Made by a program: the position numbers and the translations under genes. Shown one piece after another: positions 11,795 through 20,261 of a DNA stretch of 64,000 bases. A model generated the notes under the pieces. That model did no database searches. It saw nothing but the letters and a program-made list of their open reading frames with translations, and was not told the origin of the DNA. Source of the stretch: Candidatus Accumulibacter proximus (lineage in GTDB: Bacteria > Pseudomonadota > Gammaproteobacteria > Burkholderiales > Rhodocyclaceae); NCBI GenBank assembly GCA_016709675.1, contig JADJMH010000001.1:744001-808000 (forward strand), given 5' to 3'. How positions within the stretch are numbered: the first letter of the stretch is position 1; the number at the start of each line of letters is the position of its first letter.

Positions 11795-13300
11795 GTGGCT
11801 GACAGAGACCCGATCGACCAGCTAGCGAGGGATGCCCTGATCCCGATGACAGGCCTGCTGTCGCTGCTGATGCCGGGCAGCGCGACGGTCGGTTTCGCCA
11901 TCAAGGGGCTTGACGGACGCTACCGTCTCGCCAACCGGGCGATCGAACGACTGCTGTGCCGCGATGGCGAACGCCTTGCCGGAAAATCGGAAGAGGATCT
12001 GCTGCCGCTGCCTGCCTGCCGACTGCTCGCCGAATCCGACCGGCGCATCATTGCCGGCGAAGCAGCGGCATCGGTCCAGATCGATCTCGCGGTCGACGGT
12101 CGGAACAGCCAGTGCCTGTGGCTCAAGCTGCCGGTCCTCGGACTTGACCGCAAGCTGCAGGCGATTGCTTCGTTGATTGACGAAGCGTCGCCGCAGCCAG
12201 GTTTCGTGGCCATGCAGCAGACACTCGCTCGGCTGCAGCAAAGCAACCGGGAACTGCAACGGATGGTGGCTGAACTGGAACAGGTGGCCAGCACCGACAA
12301 GCTGACCGGCGCCTGGAACCGGCACCGGCTCGAAGAGGGCGTGCGCAGCGAAATGGATCGCCTGAACAGGTATCAACACCCGCTGAGCCTGCTGATCCTC
12401 GACATCGACTGCTTCAAGCCGATCAACGACCAGCACGGTCATGCTGCCGGCGACGCCGTTCTGAAGCGCCTGACGACGCTGCTGCAGGCAAAACTGCGCA
12501 GCGCGGATTCCCTGGCCCGCTGGGGCGGTGAGGAATTCGTCGTCCTGTGCCCCAACACCGGACGCTCAACGGCCGCAATGCTTGCCGAAAGACTGCGCCG
12601 CGACGTCGCCATGGCGATGTTTCCGGAAGCCGGAGCGGTCACGGTGAGCATCGGAGTCGCCGAATGCGAACCCGGCGAGAGCTGGGAGCAGTGGTTTGAG
12701 CGCGCCGACGAAGCGCTCTTCCGGGCCAAGACCGGGGGCCGCAACCAGGTCCAGGTGGCACCGGAAACACCGCCACGCGTCTGCCCGGAACAGTACGTGG
12801 TCGCGAATTTCGTTCAGCTGGTCTGGCATTCGGCATACGAATGCGGCAACGAACTCGTCGATCGCGGTCACCGCCAGCTTTTCGCGCACGCCAACGAACT
12901 GCTGTCGGCAATTCTCTCCGAACGTGCCGTGGAACAGGTGAACGCGATTGTCGATCGCCTCATCGCCGACATCCTGCAGCACTTCTGCGACGAGGAGGCG
13001 GTAATCGTCGCCGCCGGCTTCCCGAGCGCCGCCGAGCACATCGTTCTGCACCGCGCGCTGGTCGATCAGGCGCTGAAACTGACCGAGGCGTACCGCACCG
13101 GCACGAAGGGGGTCGGTGACGTCTTCCAGTTTCTCGCTTATGACGTGGTCACCAAGCACATGCTCGGCGCAGACCGCGTGTTCTTCGACACCCTGCGACC
13201 GCAAGCGGGGGCCGCGGGCCGGGCAGGCAAGCCGCTGTCAACCCGGAGCACGCCGCCGCAACGGCAGAGCACTCCGGCAATGCCAGACTCGCTGGCGTGA
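11795..13300 (+). CDS. PAS-GGDEF-hemerythrin diguanylate cyclase
   Basis: 501-residue protein combining a PAS-like domain (about 25-130), a short coiled coil, a GGDEF domain (about 165-320) and a C-terminal bacteriohemerythrin domain (about 335-465). The cyclase has an active GGEEF near 244 and an I-site RSAD five residues before it. The hemerythrin part keeps the full diiron ligand set: His in GHRQLF (about 360), His and Glu in HFCDEE (about 395/399), the pair in HIVLH (about 415/419), and His and Asp in KHMLGAD (about 455/460). It should therefore bind O2 or NO and tune c-di-GMP synthesis by redox or oxygen state, as known for hemerythrin-GGDEF proteins. The start is GTG at 11795, 24 bases after the preceding cyclase. 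Confidence 0.92.
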   Translation: MADRDPIDQLARDALIPMTGLLSLLMPGSATVGFAIKGLDGRYRLANRAIERLLCRDGERLAGKSEEDLLPLPACRLLAESDRRIIAGEAAASVQIDLAVDGRNSQCLWLKLPVLGLDRKLQAIASLIDEASPQPGFVAMQQTLARLQQSNRELQRMVAELEQVASTDKLTGAWNRHRLEEGVRSEMDRLNRYQHPLSLLILDIDCFKPINDQHGHAAGDAVLKRLTTLLQAKLRSADSLARWGGEEFVVLCPNTGRSTAAMLAERLRRDVAMAMFPEAGAVTVSIGVAECEPGESWEQWFERADEALFRAKTGGRNQVQVAPETPPRVCPEQYVVANFVQLVWHSAYECGNELVDRGHRQLFAHANELLSAILSERAVEQVNAIVDRLIADILQHFCDEEAVIVAAGFPSAAEHIVLHRALVDQALKLTEAYRTGTKGVGDVFQFLAYDVVTKHMLGADRVFFDTLRPQAGAAGRAGKPLSTRSTPPQRQSTPAMPDSLA

Positions 13301-13360
13301 GCAGGGAGCCGAGGCAGGACGGCACGAGCGCCGCCGTATGGGGCCGCTAGCCGCAGGAAA

Positions 13361-13385
13361 GAAAACCGGGCCATGCGGCCCGGTT
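13361..13385 (-). terminator. Intrinsic terminator of the Ala/Lys-rich lipoprotein gene
   Basis: Perfect 9-bp stem (AACCGGGCC/GGCCCGGTT) with a 4-base loop, followed on the minus strand by TTTTCTTT. It begins 26 bases after the lipoprotein stop codon. Confidence 0.85.
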
Positions 13386-13411
13386 GCCAGACGGGGAGAA
13401 TCGCCCGACGC

Positions 13412-13738
13412 CTATTTGCTGACCGCCGCCTTGGCCTTGTCGGCAGCCTCCTTGGTGGCATCCGCCGCTTCCTTGGTCGCATCGGCGGCCTTGACGACCA
13501 TTTCCTTGCCCGCCTCCTTGGTCGCTGCCATGGCGTCCTTACCGGCCTCCTTGGTGGCTTCAGCCGCGGCGCCAACTGCTTCGCTGGCCTTCTTGGCCGC
13601 TTCGTCGGCTTTCTGCTTCGCTTCGCTGGCGAGACGCGCGGCCTCGGCTTTGGCGGCTTCGGCTTTCTTCGCGTCATCGCCACAGGCAGCAAGGCCAATC
13701 GCCAGGAGGGCGGAAACAACGAGCAGGCGGATTTTCAT
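13412..13738 (-). CDS. Small Ala/Lys/Glu-rich lipoprotein
   Basis: 108-residue lipoprotein. MKIRLLVVSALLAIGLAAC is a lipoprotein signal with lipobox LAAC, so the mature protein would be lipidated at Cys 19. The rest is a continuous amphipathic helix of Ala, Lys and Glu with degenerate 7-11 residue repeats (ATKEAGK twice, ATKEAAD twice), resembling apolipoprotein or LEA-type coiled helices. Such proteins are often envelope-stress or desiccation related, but no function can be assigned here. The start at 13738 is supported by the signal peptide; a longer upstream frame has no such support. It is monocistronic with its own terminator and diverges from the gene at 14017. Confidence 0.83.
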   Translation of the reverse strand: MKIRLLVVSALLAIGLAACGDDAKKAEAAKAEAARLASEAKQKADEAAKKASEAVGAAAEATKEAGKDAMAATKEAGKEMVVKAADATKEAADATKEAADKAKAAVSK

Positions 13739-14016
13739 GATTTGGAACTCCAGTAGAGGATTGATCGGAGAAATGCCAACCGTTGCGCGGTCGGACAACT
13801 CTCCACGGAAAGCCCTGCCACGATCAACCACTTGCTTGACAGCGGGCTCGCGACCGCCTCCGCGAATTCGCGCTATCACAACACATTCGCCTGCACGAGT
13901 AAACCCACTGCCCGGCGACAGCTGCCGCGACGCCCATCGCCGACCCGCAGGCCGGGTCATGCGGCCGCTGCCACCGATTGTGGCGGCAACCGCCAGCAAC
14001 GGCTGCAGTGATCTGT

Positions 14017-14934
14017 ATGACTTCCGGCCCTCACCCCCTTGACCCAGCACTGCGCGCCATCTTGAGCACGGTCATCGCCGGTAACGGGGTTCCGGCGGCA
14101 GCGATCGACTCGGTGACCGAGATCAGTGGCGGTTCGATCTCGCGCGCGCTCCTCGTCGAGAGCGCCGGACGGCGCTGCTTCGTCAAGCTGAATGACGTTA
14201 GTCTGACCGGGATGTTCGCCGCCGAGGCCGACGGCCTGGGCGCACTGGCTGCCTGTTCGGCGCTGCGCGTACCGCGCGTCTTCGGACACGGCGTCTGCGG
14301 TCGGCAGGCCTACCTGGTGCTTGAGTATCTCCCCCTGCAACCCTTGCGCGAAAGCCGTCAGGCCAGCGAAGCCGGACGCTCGCTGGCCGCACTGCACCGC
14401 ATTCGGGGCCCCCAGTTCGGCTGGCAGCGCGACAACTTCATCGGCAGCAGCCCTCAGTACAACACGCAGCAGCGGACCTGGGCCCTGTTCTTCGCCCGCC
14501 AGCGGCTCCTGCCACAGCTCGCAATGGCGCGGGGCCACGGCCACCACGGCAAGCTGATCGCCAGCGGCGAGCGACTGGCGGAGAAGCTACCGGCGCTGTT
14601 CGTCGACCATCAGCCGCAACCGAGCCTGTTGCACGGCGATCTGTGGTCCGGTAACGCTGCGGCCGATGAATCGGGAACCCTGACTCTGTTCGATCCGGCT
14701 GTCTATTTCGGCGATCGCGAGGCGGATCTGGCGATGACCGAACTGTTTGGCGGTTTTCCCGACAGCTTTTACGCCGCCTACCGCGAGGCCTGGCCGCTTG
14801 CCGACGGATTCGAGCAGCGCAAGGTGCTGTACAACCTTTACCATGTGCTCAATCACCTGAATCTGTTCGGCAGCGGCTATCTGCACCAGGCCGAGCGGAT
14901 GATCGCCAGGCTGCTGGCCGAGCTCGGCGGCTGA
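14017..14934 (+). CDS. Fructosamine kinase family protein
   Basis: 305-residue protein of the fructosamine-3-kinase/ketosamine kinase family, a protein-kinase-like fold that phosphorylates sugar-amine adducts (family knowledge). Visible features are the nucleotide-binding N-lobe with SGGSISRALLV, the Lys in CFVKLN, the hinge segment LVLEYLPL, the catalytic loop LLHGDLWSGN (about 203-212) and the metal-binding FDPAVYFGDREADLAM. The length is normal for the family. The ATG at 14017 gives the usual N-terminus; 13 extra residues to an upstream TTG are not family-like. It is likely a single-gene unit, with 192 bases to the ATPase gene downstream. Confidence 0.9.
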   Translation: MTSGPHPLDPALRAILSTVIAGNGVPAAAIDSVTEISGGSISRALLVESAGRRCFVKLNDVSLTGMFAAEADGLGALAACSALRVPRVFGHGVCGRQAYLVLEYLPLQPLRESRQASEAGRSLAALHRIRGPQFGWQRDNFIGSSPQYNTQQRTWALFFARQRLLPQLAMARGHGHHGKLIASGERLAEKLPALFVDHQPQPSLLHGDLWSGNAAADESGTLTLFDPAVYFGDREADLAMTELFGGFPDSFYAAYREAWPLADGFEQRKVLYNLYHVLNHLNLFGSGYLHQAERMIARLLAELGG

Positions 14935-15126
14935 AGTCTGGCCCGAATGACTGCCCGCCCGGGCTGAGTGACGGTGAATGCTTTGTTGCCGCCAGAGGTG
15001 TAAATTACAGCCTTGCGCCAAGCCGTTTCCGTTCCTGCCTGAAGGCCACTGCTGAAAGCGCCGGCCGATGGCGACCTCGGGCGCCGGCAAAGCCTGGGCG
15101 CAAGTCGAAACCAGGACGCTCCTGCC

Positions 15127-17805
15127 GTGCGTATTCATTCCCTGACTGTCGAACAGGCGCTGGCCAGCCTGAACACTTCGGCCGCTGGCCTCGACAGCGG
15201 TGAGGCGGCGCGCCGGCTCGGCGAATTTGGTCCCAACCTTCTCGAGGAGGTCGAGCAACAGCACCTGCTGCTGCGCTTCGCGCAGGAGTTCACCCACTTC
15301 TTCGCGATCATTCTCTGGATCGGCGCTGGCCTGTCGTTCGTCGCCGAGTATTTCGACCCCGGCCAGGGGATGGCCCGCCTGGGGGTAGCCATCGTCGGTG
15401 TGATCGTCATCAACGGCGTCTTCTCCTTCTGGCAGGAGTACAAGGCCGAGCGGGCGGTGGCGGCACTGCGCCAGTTGCTGCCGCAGAAGGTCAAGGCGCT
15501 GCGCGCCGGCGAGATCGCCGGTTTTCTCGCCAGTGAATTGGTACCGGGCGACATCGTGCTGCTCGAAGAAGGCGATTTCGTACCGGCCGACTGCCGGCTG
15601 ACCGAAGTCTTCGGGTTGCGCGTCAATCTGTCGACGGTAACCGGCGAATCGCTCGCCAAGGCACGCACCGCCGAGCCAAGCAACGAGGAGTCGCCACTGC
15701 AGGCAAGAAACATTGTTCTCGCCGGCACCTCGGTCGTTTCCGGGCAGGCGCGCGCGGTCGTCTACGCCACCGGCATGCACACCGAGTTCGGCCGCATCGC
15801 CCACCTGACGCAAACCGCCGGCGAAAGCAGTTCGCCGCTGCAGCGCGAGATTGCCCGCCTGTCACGGATCGTCGCCTGCCTGGCTACCGGCATGGGTGCG
15901 CTGCTGTTCCTGGTCGGACAGGCAATGGGTCTGCCGACCTTGGAAAATCTGCTCTTCGCCATCGGCATCATTGTTGCCAACGTCCCGGAGGGACTGCTGC
16001 CGACCGTTACCCTGTCGCTGGCCATGGCCACCCAGCGAATGGCCAGGCGTAACGCGCTGGTACGCCACCTGCCAGCAGTCGAGGCGCTCGGTTCGACCAC
16101 GGTGATCTGCAGCGACAAGACCGGCACCTTGACCCAGAACCGGATGTCGGTCCAGCAACTGTGGGTCGGCGGCGCGTTCATGCCACGCGCCGACCTGGCG
16201 AAGCGGGCGCATGTGGTCCACGATCACCGTGCCCTGTTCGTCAATGCAGCGCTTTGCCACAACCTGAAGGAGGTCGATGAACAGGGTCAGCAGACCCAGC
16301 GTGGCGATCCGATGGAGATCGCACTGGCCGAGCTCGGCCGCGAGCTGGCCGGTGACCTTGCCGACTACAGGCGCGTTGAGGAGATTCCGTTCGATACCGA
16401 CCGCAAACGCATGTCGGTGATCTGCGAAACGCCGCAGGGCCGCATGCTCTACTGCAAGGGCGCCCTCGAGACGGTGCTCGCCGGCTGCCGCTTCATCCAG
16501 TTCGATGCCGGCCTGGCACCGCTCGATCCGGCTGCCCGCACCCGCCTGCTGGCGGCGCAGGACGAGATGGCCGGAGGTGGTCTGCGCGTTCTCGCCTTTG
16601 CGCACCGGGCCATCGACGAGGCCGGCGTACCCGACGACGAGCAGGGGATGATTCTCGCCGGGCTGATCGGCCTCGAAGATCCGCCACGCGCCGAGGTACC
16701 CGAGGCGATCGCGCGCTGCAAGGACGCCGGCATCAGGATCATCATGGTCACCGGCGACCATCCGCGCACCGGTCTGGCGATTGCCCGCCAGATCGGCCTG
16801 GTCAGGAGCGAGGTGCCGGTGGTGATCAGCGGCGAGCAACTGCGCCTGATGTCGCCAACCCAACTGCAACTGGCACTAGATGCGCCCGAGATCCTGTTCG
16901 CCCGCGTCGCAGCAGAGCAGAAGATGCGGATCGTCGAGGCGCTCAAGAACAAGGGTGAAATCGTCGCCGTTACCGGCGACGGGGTCAATGACGCACCAGC
17001 GCTGAAAGCCGCCGACATCGGCATTGCCATGGGAATCAGCGGCACCGACGTGGCGAAGGAAGCCGCCGACCTGATCCTGCTCGACGACAACTTCGCCAGC
17101 ATCGTTGCTGCGATCGAGGAAGGGCGTGCGGTTTTCGAGAACATCCGCAAGTTCCTGACCTACATTCTCAGTTCGAACATTCCCGAGTTGGTGCCCTTTT
17201 TGGCCTTCGTCTTGTTCCGCATCCCGCTGGCGCTGACCATCATCCAGATCCTGGCCGTCGACCTCGGTACCGACATGTTGCCAGCACTCGCCCTGGGCGC
17301 CGAGAAACCCGATCCGGAAGTCATGAAGCGCCCGCCGCGCGCGCGCAGTGAGAGGCTGCTGTCGTGGGGAATGCTCGCGCGCGCCTACCTGTTCCTCGGC
17401 GTACTCGAAGCGACCGCGGCGATGTTCGCCTTCTTCTTCGTCCTTGATGCCGCCGGCTGGCAATACGGTCAGTTTTTCGACCGCGCCGACCCTCTCTATC
17501 TACAGGCGACTTCAGCCTGCCTGGCAACGATCGTCGTCATGCAGATGATCAATCTCTATCTCTGCCGCCACCCGCGCCGCTCTTCCCTGAGCTACGGCTT
17601 CGCCGGCAATCGCTACCTGCAGTTCGGCATCATGGCCGAACTGGCCGTGATTCTCTTCATTCTGTACACGCCGGCCGGCAACTGGCTTTTCGGCACGGTG
17701 CCGATCAGCCACGCGACCTGGCTGCTGGCCATCGGCTGCGCAGCGCTGATGTGGACACTCGAAGAGCTGCGCAAGGCCTTGCTGCGGCGAACCACCAGGG
17801 GCTGA
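15127..17805 (+). CDS. P2-type cation-transporting ATPase
   Basis: 892-residue membrane pump. In order: the N-terminal cation_ATPase_N region, M1-M2 (about 60-110), the actuator domain with TVTGES, M3-M4 with ANVPEGLLPTVT, the phosphorylation site Asp 330 in CSDKTGTLTQ, the nucleotide-binding domain with the KGALE motif, the hinge TGDGVNDAPALKAADIG, and six C-terminal membrane segments with SNIPELVPF and DLGTDMLPAL. VPEGLL in M4 and DLGTDM in M6 resemble Na+,K+-ATPase-like (P2C) pumps more than SERCA-type Ca2+ pumps, so Na+/K+-like or other monovalent transport is possible; the ion cannot be fixed from sequence. The start is GTG at 15127. A kinase-like gene follows after 3 bases. Confidence 0.93.
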   Translation: MRIHSLTVEQALASLNTSAAGLDSGEAARRLGEFGPNLLEEVEQQHLLLRFAQEFTHFFAIILWIGAGLSFVAEYFDPGQGMARLGVAIVGVIVINGVFSFWQEYKAERAVAALRQLLPQKVKALRAGEIAGFLASELVPGDIVLLEEGDFVPADCRLTEVFGLRVNLSTVTGESLAKARTAEPSNEESPLQARNIVLAGTSVVSGQARAVVYATGMHTEFGRIAHLTQTAGESSSPLQREIARLSRIVACLATGMGALLFLVGQAMGLPTLENLLFAIGIIVANVPEGLLPTVTLSLAMATQRMARRNALVRHLPAVEALGSTTVICSDKTGTLTQNRMSVQQLWVGGAFMPRADLAKRAHVVHDHRALFVNAALCHNLKEVDEQGQQTQRGDPMEIALAELGRELAGDLADYRRVEEIPFDTDRKRMSVICETPQGRMLYCKGALETVLAGCRFIQFDAGLAPLDPAARTRLLAAQDEMAGGGLRVLAFAHRAIDEAGVPDDEQGMILAGLIGLEDPPRAEVPEAIARCKDAGIRIIMVTGDHPRTGLAIARQIGLVRSEVPVVISGEQLRLMSPTQLQLALDAPEILFARVAAEQKMRIVEALKNKGEIVAVTGDGVNDAPALKAADIGIAMGISGTDVAKEAADLILLDDNFASIVAAIEEGRAVFENIRKFLTYILSSNIPELVPFLAFVLFRIPLALTIIQILAVDLGTDMLPALALGAEKPDPEVMKRPPRARSERLLSWGMLARAYLFLGVLEATAAMFAFFFVLDAAGWQYGQFFDRADPLYLQATSACLATIVVMQMINLYLCRHPRRSSLSYGFAGNRYLQFGIMAELAVILFILYTPAGNWLFGTVPISHATWLLAIGCAALMWTLEELRKALLRRTTRG

Positions 17806-17808
17806 ACG

Positions 17809-19317
17809 ATGCGCAAGACACTGCCGCCACTAATCCAGGCACTACTTGATCCGGCACGCTATCCCGATCCGGCGGGCCGGGTCGAACTCATCGAAACACA
17901 CGCTTCCTGGCTCTTGCTGGCGGGTGACTTTGCCTACAAGATCAAGAAGCCGGTCATCCTGCCTTTTCTCGACTATGGCACGCTCGACCAGCGGCGGCTC
18001 TGTTGCGAGGCCGAACTACGCCTCAACCGCCGCTTTGCGCCGCAGCTCTATCTCTCGGTGGTGCCCATCGTCGGCTCACCGCAGGACCCGCAGATCGGCG
18101 GCGCCGGCACCGCCATCGAGTTTGCAGTGAGAATGCATCGTTTCGCCGAGGCCGGCAGGCTCGACCATTTGTGTGCGCGCGGCCAGTTACGGTGGCAGCA
18201 GGTATCGGATCTCGCCACCACGGTTGCCGCTTTTCACGATGGCGCGACCATTGCAGCCTTGCCAGCGCGTTTCGGCGAACCCGCGCAGGTGCTGGCGCCC
18301 GCACTCGAGAACTTCGACGAACTCCCGGCGCTGCTGCCCGACGCCGAAGAGCAGCGACGACTGGCTCGGCTGGCCACATGGACGCGCGGCGAATTCGACC
18401 GCCTGGCGCCGCGCTTCGCCGCCCGCAAGGCAGCAGGATACGTGCGCGAGTGTCACGGCGACCTGCATCTCGGTAACTTGGTGCTGATCGACGGACGGGT
18501 AACGCTCTTCGACTGCATCGAGTTCAGCGAAGACCTGCGCTGGATCGACGTCGCCAGCGAGATCGCCTTCCTCTACGTTGACCTCCTCGATCAGCGTCAG
18601 CCGGGCCTCGCCTGCTGGCTGCTGAACGAATGGCTTGCCCGCACGGGTGACCACGATGCAGTGCAAGTGCTGCGCTTCTATGCGGTCTACCGGGCGCTCG
18701 TGCGGGCCAAGGTGGCAGCAATCCGGGCCAGACAGGCAAATGCCGATCTCGAACAGGCGCAGGACTATCTCTCACTTGCCGAGCGCCTGACCTCACCGCC
18801 GGCGCCGCGTCTGATCATCACCCATGGCGTCGCCGGCTGCGGCAAGAGCCGCGCCTCACGGCGGCTGCTACTGGGCGATCAGGCGGCAGCAACGCTGCGC
18901 CTGCGCTCGGATGTTGAACGCAGACGCCTGTTTGGCATCGCAGCAGGGACCCACAGCGACTCGCCCATCAACGGCGGCATCTATGCCCGGGAGGCCAGCG
19001 AACTCACCTACCAGCGGCTACACGAACTGGCACGGGAGCTGCTCGCCGCTGGCTGGTCGGTGATCGTAGACGCAGCCTTCCTCCAACGCTACCGGCGCGA
19101 TGCCTTTCGCGCCCTGGCTGCGCGGGTGGGAGTCCCTTTTTTCATCGTCGCGCCACAGGCCACGCCGGCGCAATTGCGTGCCCGAGTCTACCGCCGGCTG
19201 GCGAAAGGCCACGACGCCTCGGAAGCAACCCTGCCGGTCCTTGAACAGCAGTTGGCCCGGATCGAAGCACTCGGTCCGGACGAACGCGTGTACCTTTTCC
19301 CGCACCAATTGAACTGA
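17809..19317 (+). CDS. Aminoglycoside phosphotransferase-like / P-loop kinase fusion
   Basis: 502-residue two-domain protein. The N-terminal half (about 1-320) has an APH-like kinase fold with AYKIKKPV as the ATP-binding Lys, CHGDLHLGN as catalytic loop (about 215-223) and LFDCIEF as metal site. The C-terminal half (about 335-500) is a P-loop kinase with Walker A GVAGCGKSRAS (about 341) and a likely lid Arg segment LRARVYRRL, like zeta-toxin/gluconate-kinase folds. The family is widespread and often annotated as AAA ATPase or aminoglycoside phosphotransferase, and its substrate is unknown; there is no reason to call it antibiotic resistance. It starts 3 bases after the ATPase stop, so the two are co-translated. 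Confidence 0.88.
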   Translation: MRKTLPPLIQALLDPARYPDPAGRVELIETHASWLLLAGDFAYKIKKPVILPFLDYGTLDQRRLCCEAELRLNRRFAPQLYLSVVPIVGSPQDPQIGGAGTAIEFAVRMHRFAEAGRLDHLCARGQLRWQQVSDLATTVAAFHDGATIAALPARFGEPAQVLAPALENFDELPALLPDAEEQRRLARLATWTRGEFDRLAPRFAARKAAGYVRECHGDLHLGNLVLIDGRVTLFDCIEFSEDLRWIDVASEIAFLYVDLLDQRQPGLACWLLNEWLARTGDHDAVQVLRFYAVYRALVRAKVAAIRARQANADLEQAQDYLSLAERLTSPPAPRLIITHGVAGCGKSRASRRLLLGDQAAATLRLRSDVERRRLFGIAAGTHSDSPINGGIYAREASELTYQRLHELARELLAAGWSVIVDAAFLQRYRRDAFRALAARVGVPFFIVAPQATPAQLRARVYRRLAKGHDASEATLPVLEQQLARIEALGPDERVYLFPHQLN

Positions 19318-19837
19318 TCCCACCCACGCTGCGGTGTCCGCCGTCGAGTTGTGTCGGAAAATTTTACACCGCGATCCGCCGATCGGCCACCATGTCACGC
19401 TAATTCTCTGGTTTAATGTGAAACGTGATCGCTAGAAAAAATCGGCATATTTTTTGCTTTAACGATGCTTGTATGGTTGGCAGATCTAATGGCGGTTGTA
19501 CCGCCGACAACCTGCGATAGAATCATCGCAGAGGATCTGTTTTTTTGTTGAGCGACAGGCTATCTGCAGCGGGCTATTCCACACCCCGTGCAGCCGCACG
19601 CGAGTGTCCGCGTGGAGCGCCCAAACGGCCCCCTGCCGCCTGTCCGCAGGTTCAGCTAATCATTGATACAGGTTGCAAGTGCGTGTTGAGGATCGTGACT
19701 GCTTTTTCTATTGCTCAAAGCGATAAACAGTGCCAGGCGATTGCTTACCTCGAGGCAAGAGTCCACCGCGTCGGCTTATGGTGTAGAACCGCGGACAGCT
19801 TGGCCTCTTCGCGTCTCGCACAGGGTGGGACAGTGCT
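19318..19837. other. AT-rich gene-free region with possible sigma-54 element and hairpins
   Basis: 520 bases without a credible gene, clearly AT-richer than its surroundings between about 19360 and 19550. It holds a GG-N10-GC element (19443-19460), two successive hairpins (GGCGG/CCGCC at 19491-19505; CTGCGAT/ATCGCAG at 19512-19531) and a T7 run at 19540-19546. A TTG-started 98-residue frame across 19545-19841 has no recognisable features. The stretch may hold the promoter and leader of the gene at 19838 or a small RNA. Confidence 0.45.
19443..19460 (+). promoter_or_regulatory. Candidate sigma-54 (-24/-12) promoter
   Basis: CGGCAT-N5-TTTGCTTT has GG at 19444-19445 and GC at 19456-19457, the exact 10-base sigma-54 spacing, with a good TTTGC -12 box but CGG instead of TGG at -24. 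It points toward the hairpins and the gene at 19838. Chance occurrence in an AT-rich tract is possible. Confidence 0.4.
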
Positions 19838-20203
19838 ATGAATATTCTGAATAACTGGAAGATGCTCGATTTGGTCACCCGTGACGGCGAGCCTCTGGTG
19901 TGCATCGAAGGGCGCGTGTATGGCAGCAATCCACGCTTCCCTACCTCATCACACATCCGGACATCACCGGTCACTGACTACAGCCTAAACTCCAATTCGA
20001 TGGTAATCATGACTAAGCGGGGCTCGGAGTATCTCCTGGGCAAGCCAGATCCGTCACAGGCCTTTGCGCAACAGCGTTTGATGAGGCGCCTCTCCCGACT
20101 GACCCAGACATCAGCACCGAGTTTCAACGAGCTTGAATCGCAACTGACAGGCTTCGAAGAGAGCAACCCGAGCAATGCGCATGAAACGGCCAAGGAGGGC
20201 TAA
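19838..20203 (+). CDS. Hypothetical protein, 121 residues
   Basis: Small soluble protein with no signal or membrane segment. The N-terminal part has a LVTRDGEPLVCIEGRVYGS segment and a compact block (HIRTSPVTDYS ... MVIMTKRGSEYLLGKP) that resembles small uncharacterised proteins with an RTSP...YLLG pattern. The C-terminal 50 residues are polar and rich in Ser, Gln and Glu, probably disordered. A GGTGGG run upstream may be the ribosome binding site. Codon use is less GC-biased than its neighbours, which together with the AT-rich upstream DNA hints at acquisition by transfer. I do not recognise a function. Confidence 0.6.
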   Translation: MNILNNWKMLDLVTRDGEPLVCIEGRVYGSNPRFPTSSHIRTSPVTDYSLNSNSMVIMTKRGSEYLLGKPDPSQAFAQQRLMRRLSRLTQTSAPSFNELESQLTGFEESNPSNAHETAKEG

Positions 20204-20261
20204 GCAATCTCTACCTGTCAATCCGTCTGATTGCGGGCCGAAGAAGCTTCACCGATCAAGA

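Noticed and set aside
17809..19317. Aminoglycoside resistance gene
   Set aside because: The APH-like fold is fused to a P-loop kinase in a widespread family of unknown substrate; nothing in the sequence supports resistance.
19512..19546. Hairpin plus T-run as a terminator for the gene ending at 19317
   Set aside because: It lies about 200 bases after the stop and the T-run begins 8 bases past the stem, so it is a poor fit; kept only as part of the small-RNA idea.
19545..19841. TTG-started 98-residue frame before the small unknown gene
   Set aside because: It has no family-like features or convincing ribosome binding site and biased composition; it starts in a T-run next to hairpins.
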